Below are positions 10,990 through 22,759 of a stretch of DNA of 64,000 nucleotides, one piece after another (the stretch's first letter is position 1; each line of letters starts with the position of its first letter). The stretch comes from Siphonodentalium dalli (lineage: Eukaryota; Mollusca; Scaphopoda; Gadilida; Siphonodentaliidae). Below the pieces are notes generated by a model. That model was not told where the DNA came from. It worked only from the letters and a program-made list of their open reading frames with translations, and did not search any database. The DNA is taken from assembly GCA_032622095.1 (NCBI GenBank), contig CP136063.1:41204106-41268105 (forward strand). The letters run 5' to 3'. The position numbers and the translations under genes are program-made.

Positions 10990-13366
10990 AAAATATATCA
11001 AAGATACCCAGTTTGCTCTGTCCAAATAGAATCTAATAAATCAGGTTTGAAATTGTCTTCTCACACAGAGATAGTATCCAGTTACAATGCCATGAAGTTG
11101 TCTCTCTCTTATATTGAGTTAATTAACTGCTAGGAGATGTTGGCCATATCAGATATACTTTATACTCTATAAAGTATCTCTGGCCATATATGAGATATCA
11201 TAGATGGAATGTTTATACTATTATATTTTATATGCATGGTTATTTAAATTTCATCTAAGGCATAATCTGGTTTCATTGTTTAATAGCATTACTATTGGAG
11301 ATTAATAATGTGATTGTCTTTAGTAGATTTGTTGGAATTTTGTTGGTTGCATGGGAAGACAACTTTGGTTTTCAAACTTTTAAAAACTTGAGAGCTCTGT
11401 ATCAGTCTATGAGAACAAAATTGTTCATAACACTTTTAGAACTGTAGGTCTAGTTTGTTTTATCTATATATTAATGGATAGCTTTTTCGACATTGATTTC
11501 AATTTATTACAAATGTGAATTGAAATATTAAAGGGGCACACCAGTTTTGATATATTTTTCTTGTACTCTGCATGAGATAAAACTTTTTATGTGTACCTAT
11601 ACCATAAGGGAATCGCGCGGAATTGATTGGAATGTCGATAGTATGGTTTATTGACATTTCTGTGTTCAGTTGGAACGTTCTGGTGTGACCCCCACCCATG
11701 CATCAAAATTTGGTGACGCGGATTGAAAAGTCGCCATATATCTGCCAATTTTTGAGATATCGAGCTAATTTTTGCGTCATTGTGTTCGTACTTGATGCCC
11801 CTTTAAAAGTTAGCAGGGTTCTGGTAAGGTATTGTGGCGACATTCTACTATGTAGGCCAATATGTATGTTGTTCAGTATATACTTTTCGAATATCTCTGG
11901 CCTCCATCGACATAATGCGGCAAGTGGGTAATCGTTTAGAAGTACTAGAAATTCCCCATCGAATGACACCAAACACGTGACGATCGGTTGAAGGAATTTA
12001 AATTCATAGTGAATTTTCTGTAAACTTGAACAAAAGGAAGGGGCCACAATTTCTACATTTTTCAACCGATTCATAAAATTCACTCATAATGACACTCAGT
12101 ACATTTTATAGATACTTCACAACCATTTTGGTTCAAATCGGAGACAAAAAAAATTTGACAAATTTTGCCCCTCCCCTAGCCTGGAAAAATTTGAGCGGAC
12201 CTTTGTCAAAATTTCCTGGTTTCGTCTTCTGTCTATGTTTAAGACGCTCACATAGACCAAATCCAGTTGTTGCGCTCTTCTAGGAGAAGATCTGGGCACA
12301 AGCACTTTCTACACATGGACTTTTATTAGTACATTTTTCAATTTGTTATAACTTGGAAATTTCTCAATCGATTTACAAAATTCTTTCATGAGTAGCATCA
12401 GTACGTCGTATAGATACACGACAGTAAAAATGGTTGGAATCGGTGACAAGAAAAAAATTGACAAATTTTGCACCCCTCCCCAGGTCAACAAATTGTGTTC
12501 GGACCTTGGTGAAAATTTCCCCGATTCTTACCCTTTCGTTAGTTAACACGATTACGAGAACCGAATTATGCGCCTGAGCAATTGTATATGCGAGTAATAA
12601 TATACATTATGTGTATTATATGGTTCACCAGTACTGTCACGTTTTTGAGCGAACGGTCTCCCATATGATACAAATCGGTTACCTAATACTCTACATTTGG
12701 GTATAGAGTCTACACGATAATTCTTCATTGTACCATTATCCAATCAAAATCGTCCTTGTATACGTTGTTTGAGAGATAGATTTTTCATCGCATAATATTG
12801 TCGCGAGACTCAGGAAGATCGTCTTTATTTAATGGTAAAGGCATTGTTTACATTAAAAATACTAGTCCAATCAAAGATTAATGATGGTAATTGTCTTAAT
12901 TAACTAACATATTTCCAATAATTTTATTATATGTTGACCAACATGCAGTCATTCGGAAAAAGGGCATCACCCGTATTCGAACTAAGTGTCGACTGTGGCA
13001 AAAGTTTTGCATTGTTGATTAAATATCCTACAGCCCGATCGATCTGTCAGCAGCCGAATTGATCTGTCAGCAGATCGATTCTAAGGTTTCCCTGACCTGT
13101 TCTAGACGTGATAGTCACACAAAAATGTTTTTATCATCTACTTCACCACAACACTCAGCCTAGAGGTGACTTGGGCCAAGTTAGGAGAATTTCAATCTAC
13201 TTAGGTCTTGGGACGTGATCTTGATGAGAAAAAATGGAAGAAAATTGTTTTTTGAAAGAAAAACAATTTGATTTTTTTTTTGTCAACAAAAACTTTTGAA
13301 AAAGTAAAATAAACTAAACAAATTGCTCCCTGGAATAACCGTTTATATTTAACACACCACATGACA
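10990..13366. other. Gene-less stretch with a diverged approximately 300-bp tandem duplication
   Basis: Two diverged copies lie at about 12050-12200 and 12325-12500 (shared words GACAAATTTTGC, CCCCTCCCC, ACATTTTTCAA). A short palindrome lies near 11140-11200. I see no supported exon in the remainder. Confidence 0.4.
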
Positions 13367-13370
13367 TTAA

Positions 13371-13598
13371 CCCTTTGAGTGCCAGGTCGATTTTTATATC
13401 AACCCATATACCCTGTGCCAATGCATTCTCTTATATATGCGAGTCGACCATAGGTCGCCTCGCATATATAAGAGAATGCATTGGCCTAACAATTTTTTTT
13501 ATTTTTTTTACAATTTTAATAATTTATTCTTATATTCTTTAACAGACTTATTTTTGTAGGTTTAGGGCCGATGAGATCGGCCCCTGGCACTCAAAGGG
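13371..13598. mobile_element. piggyBac-like MITE, family A, copy 1
   Basis: 228 bp flanked by TTAA (13367-13370, 13599-13602). The ends are CCCTTTGAGTGCCAGG and its complement. Inside is a palindrome of about 70 bp built on GCGAGTCGACCATAGGTCGC, followed by a T-rich spacer and GGGCCGATGAGATCGGCCCC. TTAA duplication plus CCCTTT-type ends is the classical piggyBac signature. It is non-autonomous. Confidence 0.9.
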
Positions 13599-14171
13599 TT
13601 AAACATCTTGAATAAGTGTACCTGTAAGCACGAAACAGTTCTGAGATGTAGCCTATACTAAAAAATTCAAATCCACGAACGAAAGCATGCCATTTTCACA
13701 AGGTGTGCTCGATTGAGTTTCTGTCTACTGGTGCCAACCGGTGCACAAAAAATAAATTCCAATGTTTCTATTTATAGATACGATAGGAAGGTCAATATTG
13801 AAACAGATAATTGACTTCAAACGTAAAACAGGGCTTCTAAATGTTAATGCAAGGGCAGATTAATTATGAAACATCGCCTTCACACCAAACACGAATAATA
13901 CAATACCAATATATAAAAGTCATGTCTAGATTGATCATAAATTTTACCACGAATTATCGAAAACTGGAGCCGACCGCACACTTCACAGTAGCGTAATTTT
14001 AGTGAAGAAAACAAAATCGAAATATAATGAAATGATTAGGCCTTATCTATATACTTCACACAGTCTTTGTAAAGCATCTTAATATTTAAAGTAGGAAGTA
14101 TTGGTGTTAGACCGTGCTACAGGAACGCCAAAACATTGATTTAACTTTGAAAATTCGCGGGAGAAACTTAC

Positions 14172-14188
14172 CTATTTTTGGCCGCCAT
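14172..14188 (-). CDS. Candidate first coding micro-exon (MAAKN)
   Basis: The minus strand reads ATG GCG GCC AAA AAT AG directly followed by a consensus donor GTAAGT, with a purine-rich Kozak context. It may be the first exon of a gene running to lower coordinates, possibly the one with exons at 8742, 5847 and 5443, but no connecting exons were found. Short ATGGCGGCC words also occur in local repeats, which is the main alternative explanation. Confidence 0.35.
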
Positions 14189-14256
14189 TTTGTCGATCCC
14201 AAAAATAAAATCTCGGAGCAAATCTCGCGGCAAAATCTCGCGGTATTTCCCATCGG
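14189..14256 (-). promoter_or_regulatory. Candidate TATA-less promoter with repeated CGCGAGATTT words
   Basis: Immediately upstream of the micro-exon the minus strand has CGCGAGATTT twice plus a degenerate third copy (CCGAGATTTT). The TCTCGCGAGA-type element is known from TATA-less metazoan promoters. Its role here is inferred from its position. Confidence 0.35.
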
Positions 14257-14582
14257 CAATCATCTGTCATTCTTGTAAAAGCATCGTTATAGTCTCATGA
14301 GTTACTTCCCCTCAATCCGTCCGATCCGTACGTCTTATGATAAAGACGTACATGTTGATATCCTGACTAATGTGGGTTTTTTTTCTGCGACGGACTCTGA
14401 CCACATTGAGACGTTCTGGACAAAATTAAACTATGGTTAACCACATAAACCCAAAATACCACATAAGGCACACTTGGACGTAGATTGTATCACATAAGGT
14501 TCAAATGTAAACACGGACAGACGGACGGTACTACCAACAAATGTACAATATGTGACTACCAAGTTAAGTGGCTAAAATGTTA

Positions 14583-14830
14583 TGTGGCTATTTTTTTTGT
14601 TCTAATGAAATGGCACATATGTGGCTACAAATCCATTTTCCTATGATTATGTGACTATTTTCTTTTTCCACCGAAATGGCACAAATGTGGCTGCAAATCC
14701 ATTTTCCTATGACTATGTGACTATTTTCTTTTTCTAGCGAAATGGCACAAATGTGGCTTCAAATCCATTCTCCTATTTCTATGTGCCTTTTTTCTAAAGG
14801 AAACTGAAGGAAATCGCATAAATGTGACTT
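14583..14830 (+). repeat. 66-bp tandem repeat, about four copies
   Basis: GAAATGGCACA recurs at 66-bp spacing (14608, 14674, 14740), each followed by ATGTGGCT and CAAATCCATT. Related sequence recurs near 21170-21240. Confidence 0.75.
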
Positions 14831-15714
14831 TAATTCATTTTCCGGGCTGGTGGCAGGTCCACTTGGAATTTTAAAGAATATGTGCATGCAATTTCATCAA
14901 TTAAAAATGCAGTGTTAGGCCAAAAAAAAAATGTTTTGATTCTAAAGGTACTAGTAGGGACATAAACAACCAAATGTCCAGACGGTATACACTTGGATCT
15001 CAATGACTTCGACTTTAGGAGGAAAAATGTTCTCAAAATGTCCCGTTCAACAATAAATAATCGTCCTTCAGTTTTATTTTATTTTTTCTTCTTTATTTTA
15101 GATTATTTGGTAAAATATATATCTTTGGAAAACATCCACATATTGAGTTCGAAATTGTTACCATGTTGGCTTTTAAAGATCCTGTAGGGGGTCCTCTTGG
15201 ATTTCCAAAATAGCTGGCATTTTCCATCCAGATGTATGACCAGCCCCATTGGACAGATTGTGCAGATCTCATTACAACCACCACAATGGATAAACAAATA
15301 GTTTTGATTCACTGATATGGCCACCAATTCCATGATGGCCACTAAAATGTTTGCCAAGCATCCAATATGATTTAAATATGCTGATGCCAGGCACACATAC
15401 ATCATGACAGACTTAGTCATTTAACCACCAAGAAAAATCATCAGTTAAACGTGTGCAATAAAAACATAACGACCCTGACTAAACCCAGAAAGCTAAATAG
15501 ATAAGCTTCATAAAGAGAGTACTATTTTTTACCAAAAGCCACATACTTCAGATACTGGGACTGGTTTGGTACAATACTGATAGGACTGGATATATACACT
15601 ATCTGGATCCTATCACAGAACATTCCATGTCACGGGATAGTACATATTATCCAAAATCTGCTTTAGAAGTCCAGATCCATCATGATAAAATTAATGAAAT
15701 TGTCAATGACCCTG
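14830..15714. other. No supported gene
   Basis: Two minus-strand frames (14830-15036 and 15103-15420) lack homology or splice support and contain repeat-like words (GATCCTGTAGGGGGTCCTCT). I treat the stretch as old interspersed repeat. Confidence 0.35.
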
Positions 15715-16256
15715 TAGCTCAACTTGTGCAATCCAATTTAATTTGGATGACGGCAGTAGAGCATGCCAACAAAGCAAATAGTAAAATCCAAGATTTTAAA
15801 TGTCAAGGTCATGTCGATCATGCATATGAAACTTGGTGCCTATCGGAAGAAAGATGCAGGCTGTAGTGTGTGCCCAATGATTTAGTGAAGGAAAGAACAG
15901 AATCCAAGATGACTGCCGGCGGCCATGTGATTCATCGAAAAAAGTTCTAATCCGAGAGCTCCCATCTAGAGGTCATCCCAATTGTGCCTGCAAAATCTCA
16001 AGATTATCTGGCTATAAATACGGGCTGTAGGATTCAAATTTGAAATCCAAGATGGCCACTGGCAGTCATGTTTTTTATCGAAAATCGGAAAAATTTGATA
16101 GCTCCCATCTAGAAGTCAGCCAGAAGCTACATATCAAGTTTGGTGAAGATCGGATGAGGGATGCGGCCTATAGGGTGTGCCGAAGGAAATTGTTGACGCA
16201 CAAGACGGACGCCAACTGACAGCAATAACTCAGCTTGACTTTGCCAAGTTGAGCTA
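15715..16256. repeat. MITE-like copy with TAGCTCAACTT inverted ends
   Basis: 542 bp bounded by TAGCTCAACTT (15715-15725) and its complement (16246-16256). The interior has ATGGCCACTGG and ATCGGATGAGGG-type diverged subrepeats like those at 963-2669. Confidence 0.6.
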
Positions 16257-16296
16257 AAAAGTAAAACCGTCCTAAATACAGATCTAGCAAGTTTAA

Positions 16297-16542
16297 CCCT
16301 TTGAGTGCCAAGTCGATTTTTGTATCAACCCATACACCCTGTGCCAATGCGTTCTCTTATATATGCGAGTCGACCATAGGTAGCCTCGCATATATAAGAG
16401 AATGCATTGGCCTAACATTTTTTTTTTTTTTTTTTTTTTTTTTACAATTTTTTACAATTTTAATAATTTATTCTTATATTCTTTAACATACTTATTTTGT
16501 AGGTTTAGGGCCGATGAGATCGGCCCCCTGGCACTCAAAGGG
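16297..16542. mobile_element. piggyBac-like MITE, family A, copy 2
   Basis: 246 bp with TTAA on both sides (16293-16296, 16543-16546), CCCTTTGAGTGCC ends and the same internal palindrome. It has a longer T-run than copies 1 and 3. Confidence 0.9.
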
Positions 16543-16608
16543 TTAAGTTATATAACATGATTTTCCAACACTTTAGTCACGTTACAGCTTTGAATACATA
16601 TATTCTAC

Positions 16609-17135
16609 CTGGATGTCTATGTTCTCCAGATTTTGGCCCTTAAATTTTGATGTCAAATTCTGTGCTTGAATCAAAAACAACTTCGTTATGTAGGTTCTTT
16701 CAACTGTGTTCGACATTGATCTGTAGGATTGTTTATGGACCCTTTGAGTATGTCCTAAATGCTTGCATACCCACTCCAACTGATACTCATCTAGATTCAT
16801 CATCTGTAGGATTGTTTATGGACCCTTTGAGTATGTCCTAAATGCTTGCATACCCACTCCAACTCATACTCATCTAGATTCATCATCTGTAGGATTGTTT
16901 ATGGACCCTTTGAGTATGTCCTAAATGCTTGCATACCCACTCCAACTCATACTCATCTAGATTCATCATCTGTAGGATTGTTTATGGACCCTTTGAGTAT
17001 GTCCTAAATGCTTGCATACCCACTCCAACTCATACTCATCTAGATTCATCATCTGTAGGATTGTTTATGGACCCTTTGAGTATGTCCTAAATGCTTGCAT
17101 ACCCACTCCAACTCATACTCATCTAGATTCATCAT
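16609..17135 (-). CDS. Exon resembling the catalytic end of a Crypton-type tyrosine recombinase, with five tandem 83-bp copies of its 5' part
   Basis: The acceptor is AATATTTACAG (ending 17136). The unit repeated at 83-bp spacing from 17135 down to 16721 reads LDEYELEWVCKHLGHTQRVH. Only the last copy continues into YRSMSNTVERTYITKLFLIQ and KFKGQNLENIDIQ before a GTAGAA donor (16608). HLGHT...Y is the box II His-region expected of a tyrosine recombinase, and the downstream GK..E(I/V)D stretch is typical of the Crypton-like metazoan family (from memory). Because 83 is not a multiple of three, the extra copies destroy the frame unless splicing skips them. It is probably a pseudo-exon. Confidence 0.5.
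16721..17135 (-). repeat. 83-bp tandem array derived from exon sequence, five copies
   Basis: Unit starts at 16721, 16804, 16887, 16970 and 17053, near-identical. Each unit on the minus strand begins right after an AG and ends CCTACAG, recreating an acceptor-like junction. Confidence 0.9.
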
Positions 17136-17174
17136 CTGTAAATATTCAAGTTGTACAAATTAAACACGAGTTAA

Positions 17175-17407
17175 CCCTTTGAGTGCAAGGTCGATTTTTG
17201 TATGAACCCATATACCCTGTGCCAATGCATTCTCTTATATATGCGAGTCGACCATAGGTCGCCTCGCATATATAACAGAATGCATTGGCCTAACAATTTT
17301 TTTTTTTTTTTTTTTTTTTACAATTTTAATAATTTATCCTTATATACTTTAACAGACTTATTTTGTAGGTTTAGGGCCGATGAGATCGGCCCCTGGCACT
17401 CAAAGGG
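17175..17407. mobile_element. piggyBac-like MITE, family A, copy 3
   Basis: 233 bp flanked by TTAA (17171-17174, 17408-17411), with CCCTTTGAGTGC ends and the internal palindrome. It lies just upstream of the recombinase-like exon at 17135 on that exon's strand. Confidence 0.9.
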
Positions 17408-17643
17408 TTAAATACCCAAAAGTCAAAAGATGAGTAAGTTTTAATTACAATGGACATGTTTTTATGATTGATGTCTCCTCAGTGGGCAATATGAGTGTAC
17501 AAGGAATGAAAGTATCAATGACATTTAAGCTTAATTTGGGGTTAATAAAGCAATTCTGAGCATATGTTTAACAGATCATTATGTTACGCACCATGGCAAT
17601 AGGTTCGGATACGTCTTCGGTCGTCTCAGCCTTTTCTTCACAC

Positions 17644-17830
17644 TCAGTACGAATGGGCTCGGCTTATGTCTTCGGTTGTCTCAGGCTTTTCATCACACTC
17701 AGGACCATTGGGCTTGGCTACGTCTTCAGTCGTCTCAGGCTTCTCATCACACTCAGGACCAATGGGCTCGGCTACCACCTTTGTCGTCTCAGCCTTTTCT
17801 TCACACTTTCTTCGTGGAAACCTAAGCATG
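17644..17830 (-). repeat. 54-bp repeat encoding an acidic 18-residue motif
   Basis: The minus strand reads two full copies of a motif based on GPECDEKPETTEDVAKP and partial copies at each end. The unit keeps the frame, so it could be part of a protein-coding exon. No start, splice site or homology supports this. Confidence 0.4.
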
Positions 17831-17851
17831 TGACACAAACACATAATATTA

Positions 17852-18909
17852 GACAAATATGTCGGTTCTTACTTCTGGTGAGTAGTACATTTTGATTGCC
17901 TGTTGCCGTGAGAACAAGTCCGAGTCTGTGATTTTGTTGAAATCCTCCCTGCGTGCTGGTGATTCTTTGAAAACCCAATAAAGCGATTTCATGACCTTGG
18001 TGACTGGGTCATCACTAAATCCATTCTTGAACGAATTGTGCACTGTGTGTACGCCACAGCTGCCTATGTTGACCAGCTTAACATTCTTAACATCCGATTC
18101 CAAATTTTCCAATTGACGTTTGGTCCGTCCATTGACAACTGATCAATCTTATGAATAGCGTTCAAATTTTCAACCATAGACATGAGAATAGGTAGTATGT
18201 CTTCAGCTCGGCCATGTCCTAAGAAACTGGAATCCAGATAATTGGTAACATCTGCATTGGTAATAGGGTCCCAATAACGCACGTATATATCCAATTGTTT
18301 CTTTGCTTTATTGATTTATTGTGTGTTTCATCAAACATCAGCACCAGGTTTTGGATATTATCAGCTTTTATCTTATCTAAGATCATATGTTCGAGGTACA
18401 TACCCAGTCCGAACACACTGAAATACATCACTTTGTTCTCTCCAATTGAGAATTGCTTGGCAATGTCGCTATCGGGGAAACATTAATTGGAAAGTTTCTC
18501 CAATAGATACACAACTGTTCCACCCAAAGTGGCTGTTAACTGTTTTAACACTCCACATTAGTTCTGCTTTCAAAACATCACTTGAAGTCACACCTAGACA
18601 GGCTAATGCTGATGTTGCTGGACTTGCTGTTGAAATTATAGGGCTAGTACTACTGGTAGAACTTGGTTCTTGTGAACGAAAGAGATTATGCAGATTAGTA
18701 TTCGATTGTCTTTCTTGGCAAGCTTTATTTTGTTTGGCGGACGTTGTGTGAGATTTTAACGCAGACTCTCCCATGTTGCTTACATCGATATCTTTTCTGC
18801 ACATACGACATTTCGCCAAAAATTTATTGCCTTCTACGGCTTCAAGCCAATTACTATAATTTGTGTTTGTTTTCCAGTTTGGATAATATTTGCACTTTCC
18901 GCTGGGCAT
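17852..18909 (-). pseudogene. hAT-like transposase pseudogene
   Basis: Starting at ATG 18909 the reading has a zinc-binding N-terminus (KCRMCRKD...H) and then AELMW/SVKTVNSHFGW. After an extra C in a CCCC run (near 18470), DSDIAKQFSIGE and FSVFGLGMYLEHMILDKIK follow. After further breaks come MFDETHNKS, YWDPITNADVTNYLDSSFLG, SMDGPNVNW and NIGSCGVHTVHNSFK...SPARREDF. This order of blocks matches a widespread metazoan transposase-like family usually annotated as uncharacterised and apparently hAT-related. At least three frame breaks and loss of the C-terminus mark it as dead. Terminal repeats were not found. Confidence 0.6.
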
Positions 18910-18949
18910 TATGATTATTTTGTTTTATCGTTTTCAGACGAAAGCGAAA

Positions 18950-19690
18950 AATGGCACAGGGTTTTCCCCGGCCGCATTACGTATTCCTACACTAACACAA
19001 CTTCTATGGTATGTTTGACATGATTAGTGGAAAATAGAGAACCGAAGTAGTGACAACCAATCAGAGAGCCGCTTACATCAGCATGCACAAGTCTAAATGA
19101 ACCGACGTAAACAGACGGAACCCAGCGGAAATTACCGAAGTGTTACTTTTCTTGGTTCCGTTTACGGAGCACCGCGAGTTATATTAATTTAACTTCATTG
19201 TGCGATCGGCGAGAATTGGATTTTTCCAGGGTTTTCAAGGAGGGGTTGAAAATTACAGGGTTTTCAAGGGTCCTTGCAAACTCATTTTCTAATTCCAGGG
19301 TTTTCAAGGATTTTCATGGATTCGTGCGTTTCAAATTTTTATACCAAACGTATCACGCTTGCTTTTTATTTGTGCCAAGTTATGTGTGAACTAGACAAGG
19401 AACGTCTCAATTCCTCAAATCTTTTTAGTTTGATCGCAGACAATTTTGTAAACTAATATCTGATTGGTTAGTCAGTGCAAAGCAACCAATCAGGATCAAT
19501 TTAGTATAGCGTGTTTGGACTAGCGATTGCTTTGCATAATTATACAAGTGTAATTCGTGAAAATTCGGTAATTTCCGTTAGCGAAACTGGGGTTTCCCCT
19601 CTTTGGTAGATTTGAATGAAAACTTATACGATTTTGCGTAGTTGACCGAATGTCGACGCGATCAAAACTGTGTGTATATCGATTCGTATA
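18950..19690. other. Gene-less stretch with CAGGGTTTTCAAGG repeats
   Basis: CAGGGTTTTCAAGG-like words recur at about 19227-19311. They may be the subterminal region of the transposon that carried the pseudogene at 17852-18909. No gene is seen. Confidence 0.35.
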
Positions 19691-19779
19691 ATCTTACGAA
19701 AATCATTATTTTAAGGCCTGATTGGGGTATTGCCACTATTGGTTTTGGAAACGAACCAATCAAATACTTCGTCTGTCTG

Positions 19780-20147
19780 TATATATACAATGCAGGAGCC
19801 GATTTCGGCTATAGGCGCATTGGTGGAGGAGGATGATGATGTCAGGTTGGTGTTGGCGCTGCAACATTATCAGTGTCAGGTTGTTCCCCTCGCAGAGCAG
19901 ATAGAAATCAGTCAATATCTACAACTGACTGTTCTAGGTGGTTCCAATCCACAGTTGTTTTTACAAAGAAGGAGTGTTCGTACTGTGAGCGGCTGGTACG
20001 CAGAAGTTGAAACGATTCTGTGTTATTACACTCCTCCTTCTCCACCGGATTTTGACTGACACAGTCCTCAAATTTTGTTGGCTTTATTTTCCTTGTGTCT
20101 TTCTTCTTGTGTTTTAGGTAATCAGACTTAGGAAGGGCTGGGACCAA
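19780..20147 (-). pseudogene. LINE ORF2 C-terminal remnant with 3' tail
   Basis: The minus strand reads LLRTSRSQYEHSFFVKTTVD then WNHLEQSVVDID. This is the conserved C-terminal motif (R..Y..SFF.RT...WN.L...VV) of many LINE reverse transcriptases. The following tail, ending in GGCTCCTGCATTGTATATA, recurs in part near 55065-55085. The reverse transcriptase core is absent because of 5' truncation. Confidence 0.55.
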
Positions 20148-20149
20148 CC

Positions 20150-20876
20150 CCTTGTCTATTTTGTGGTATTGAACCAGTCGCTGTTGGCAGTGACATTTGT
20201 TTTTGTTGTTGTTGGATGAAGTGGTTTTACCTTCAGGAAATAGTACAATCCCTATAGGGTCCAGCCCTATAGATGTATTATAAGTACATGAATACCATTA
20301 TTAGTTTAGGTGAAATAGTTAAAATTAAAGTTTATAACACAAGACAGAATAAATGAACATATAAAGGTTGCGTAACACGAAAATAGGATATTTCTAAATG
20401 TCAGTCAGAGAATTCATATTTGAACAGTATGGCAACAAGCACAAAAAGGCATATTTCTTTTCAAGAATATGATGGTGGTCCTTTCTGTAGAGAATAACAG
20501 TCACAAAATATCGTGACAAAATACTTTGTTAGAAAGAATTTTGAACAAGCGAAAAAATTTCATGTCTGGTGGGTTGAGCGCGCATCCTCCTCCTTCGTAT
20601 AATAATTATGCCCGACTAAATACAATGAGAATTACGTTCTCAACTATTATTAACTTATTATTTTATCATTTGGCCACCAGTAAATATGTAATAAATAGGA
20701 CTAGTGTCATTTAGAAATTATGCGAACTTTGAATTAATTCTCATTGTAACATGAAATCGAAAGTCACATAAATGAGTTGGAAGAAATGGACAGTTTCAAC
20801 GAGGTCTCGAACTGTCAGTGTCAAACTAGCATATAATATCAGTATTGCAACGATTACAGTTACTAACAAGTGATCA
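20150..20876. other. No supported gene
   Basis: AT-rich sequence. The short frames lack splice or homology support. Confidence 0.35.
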
Positions 20877-21080
20877 AATTCACATGAAAATATTTCTTAA
20901 AGTCATAAATCTCACCTTCGTGTTGGAGTTCCACAGGTTCCCTCCAATGGCTCCATGCTTGTGTCAGACGTGTCCATTGACACCATGTTCTTCTATGTGA
21001 TTTTCCCACATCCGGAAGTACACGACAATTGACAGACATTCCCGAATGTATGTCTTGTCGAACAAATCTAAGGTGAGTAA
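20877..21080 (-). other. Possible coding exon, strand ambiguous
   Basis: On the minus strand a pyrimidine-rich acceptor (ACTCACCTTAG) and a donor (GAAG|GTGAGA) bound a frame starting DLFDKTYIRECLSIVVYFRM, which meets a stop before the donor. On the plus strand a frame reading VPSNGSMLVSDVSIDTMFFY, then VIFPHPEVHDN and a stop, precedes a donor-like AAG|GTGAGT. One of these is probably a TE-protein fragment. I cannot decide which. Confidence 0.3.
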
Positions 21081-21455
21081 TCGTTGGACATTTTTTCTCC
21101 AAATATTTATGTGACCACAAGTTATGAGGCTTTATACGGCCACATAAAGTCATTTCATACCATTAAGAAATTTTACTTATGTGGCTAGTCACATAACTTA
21201 AAAAAGTCCTTCTCATGGGGAAATATAGACACATAAGTAGCAATTTGTGTTGGGTGGACGGACAGACGGATGGACAGACTGATTACATAATACAACCTTT
21301 TTTTTTAAATGGCGTATAAAAATGATTAAGTTATTAAACGACATGACAATAGCATGACAGATGTGAAGGGTTAATAATTTCTGAACAACTTAGCCAATTT
21401 GAGTCAATTTTAAGTCACATACAAATAGAGCGCACCATACTTTTCACACGGAACA

Positions 21456-22190
21456 TCAAGTTAAATGAATATTCGTTAACCTTGAAGCCAATGTCTTCTC
21501 AGAAAAGCTGAGTGAGTCCATTATCTCGCAATTATTATCATTATCATGAATCACATTTTCTTCAAAATCTCTGGCAGTCATTTCTTCTACCTCTGCAATT
21601 CTACGCCAATTGAAGATGACGATGCGGATCAGAATATGATATGCCAGCTGTGTCCACTCTTTTGATGTTGGCTGGTCTAATTTCATTAAGGAGTGCATAC
21701 CACAATTTAACCAATTCTTGAATATAATTAAATCATTGGTTACAGGAAGCAACTTTGGTTTGTTTATATGCCGCAGTTTAACTCTACGGTTTGCAACACA
21801 GGACACGCAGTTGTTCCAATGAGTTTTATATAAATACTCGAAATCTTTGCCATTCTCCACCATATCCTTGTCTTGTTGAATAATACCTGTGCTTACTTTC
21901 AAAAGATAGCATTGTTTCATATAGTGACCCAATACTAAAGCCAATGTTGGTGTATCATATTCAACGGAAATACTGATTACACCTTTTTTCACACCCTTAA
22001 AGTTTGGTCCAGTTAACCATTGATTCAGACTTTTGCCAGTATTTCCTTTGTTGAGATGAAATAGAAGACGGCCAACTGTTCGTACCTTTGTACGAAGATT
22101 GCACATATCTTTTCTACGTTGTTCTTGTTTCGTCCCAAGGCGATCGGCCAAACTTCAAGCAAATTCTTTTATCAGACTATCGTCTAAGCA
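21456..22190 (-). pseudogene. Crypton-like recombinase N-terminal domain pseudogene
   Basis: It reads CLDDSLIKEFA, an in-frame TGA (near 22153), then SLADRLG...RTKVRTVGRLL. Next come PTLALVLGHYMKQC, NKPKLLPVTNDLI, an IFNWRRIAEVEEM segment and SLSFSEKTLASRL. Helical 'K.R..GRLL', '(S)LAL.LGH', 'LLP...D' and 'FN.RR..EVE' blocks in this order characterise the N-terminal and first catalytic (Arg) part of an intron-bearing tyrosine-recombinase-like family of invertebrates (from memory). It is homologous in order of blocks to 37452-38172. The in-frame stop indicates a dead copy. Confidence 0.5.
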
Positions 22191-22199
22191 CATTTTGGT

Positions 22200-22740
22200 T
22201 TAAACAATATTTTATTTGAAGTAAATAGAACAGAATTACAAACAATAAATACATAACATATAATTTTAAATCCTAAATAAAAGAGGATTGGGCAACAAGC
22301 TTGGGGGCTTTTGTTAAGTCCTATTCTCAGAAAATAAATGTTACCCCAATAGATAGCATTGGGGTATAGCAGACAGGTTTGGTTCTGTGTGGTCCGAATA
22401 ATAAAGTTTAGGCGAAGGGATAGGAAAGAGAAAGGGAGTGCAGGCAGTGGTTGAAAAGCGGTAGGTGAACTTTACCACTAACAGCATTAGTCCAGGAGAT
22501 ATTGGTCCACCTCTGCACCCCCCCCCAGGACTCAACTTCACCCCACTAATTTTCTTTCTTAATGTCTCCTCTAATTTTTTTCGGTTGTTAACAAGAAAAA
22601 AAAGTGGCCGCGGAGACTCCAGACAAGATTGCGTCCATATGCACCAGGTCTCTTTAATCGCAGTTATAGTAAAAATGATATCACATGCGGTCTTGTTTTC
22701 CGCTCGATTCGTTATGCTAATATGAAACCCTTACAAATTA
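22200..22740. other. No supported gene
   Basis: AT-rich, with a C-run near 22519 and no coding signal. Confidence 0.35.
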
Positions 22741-22759
22741 GCCAAAAATCCGACAACAG

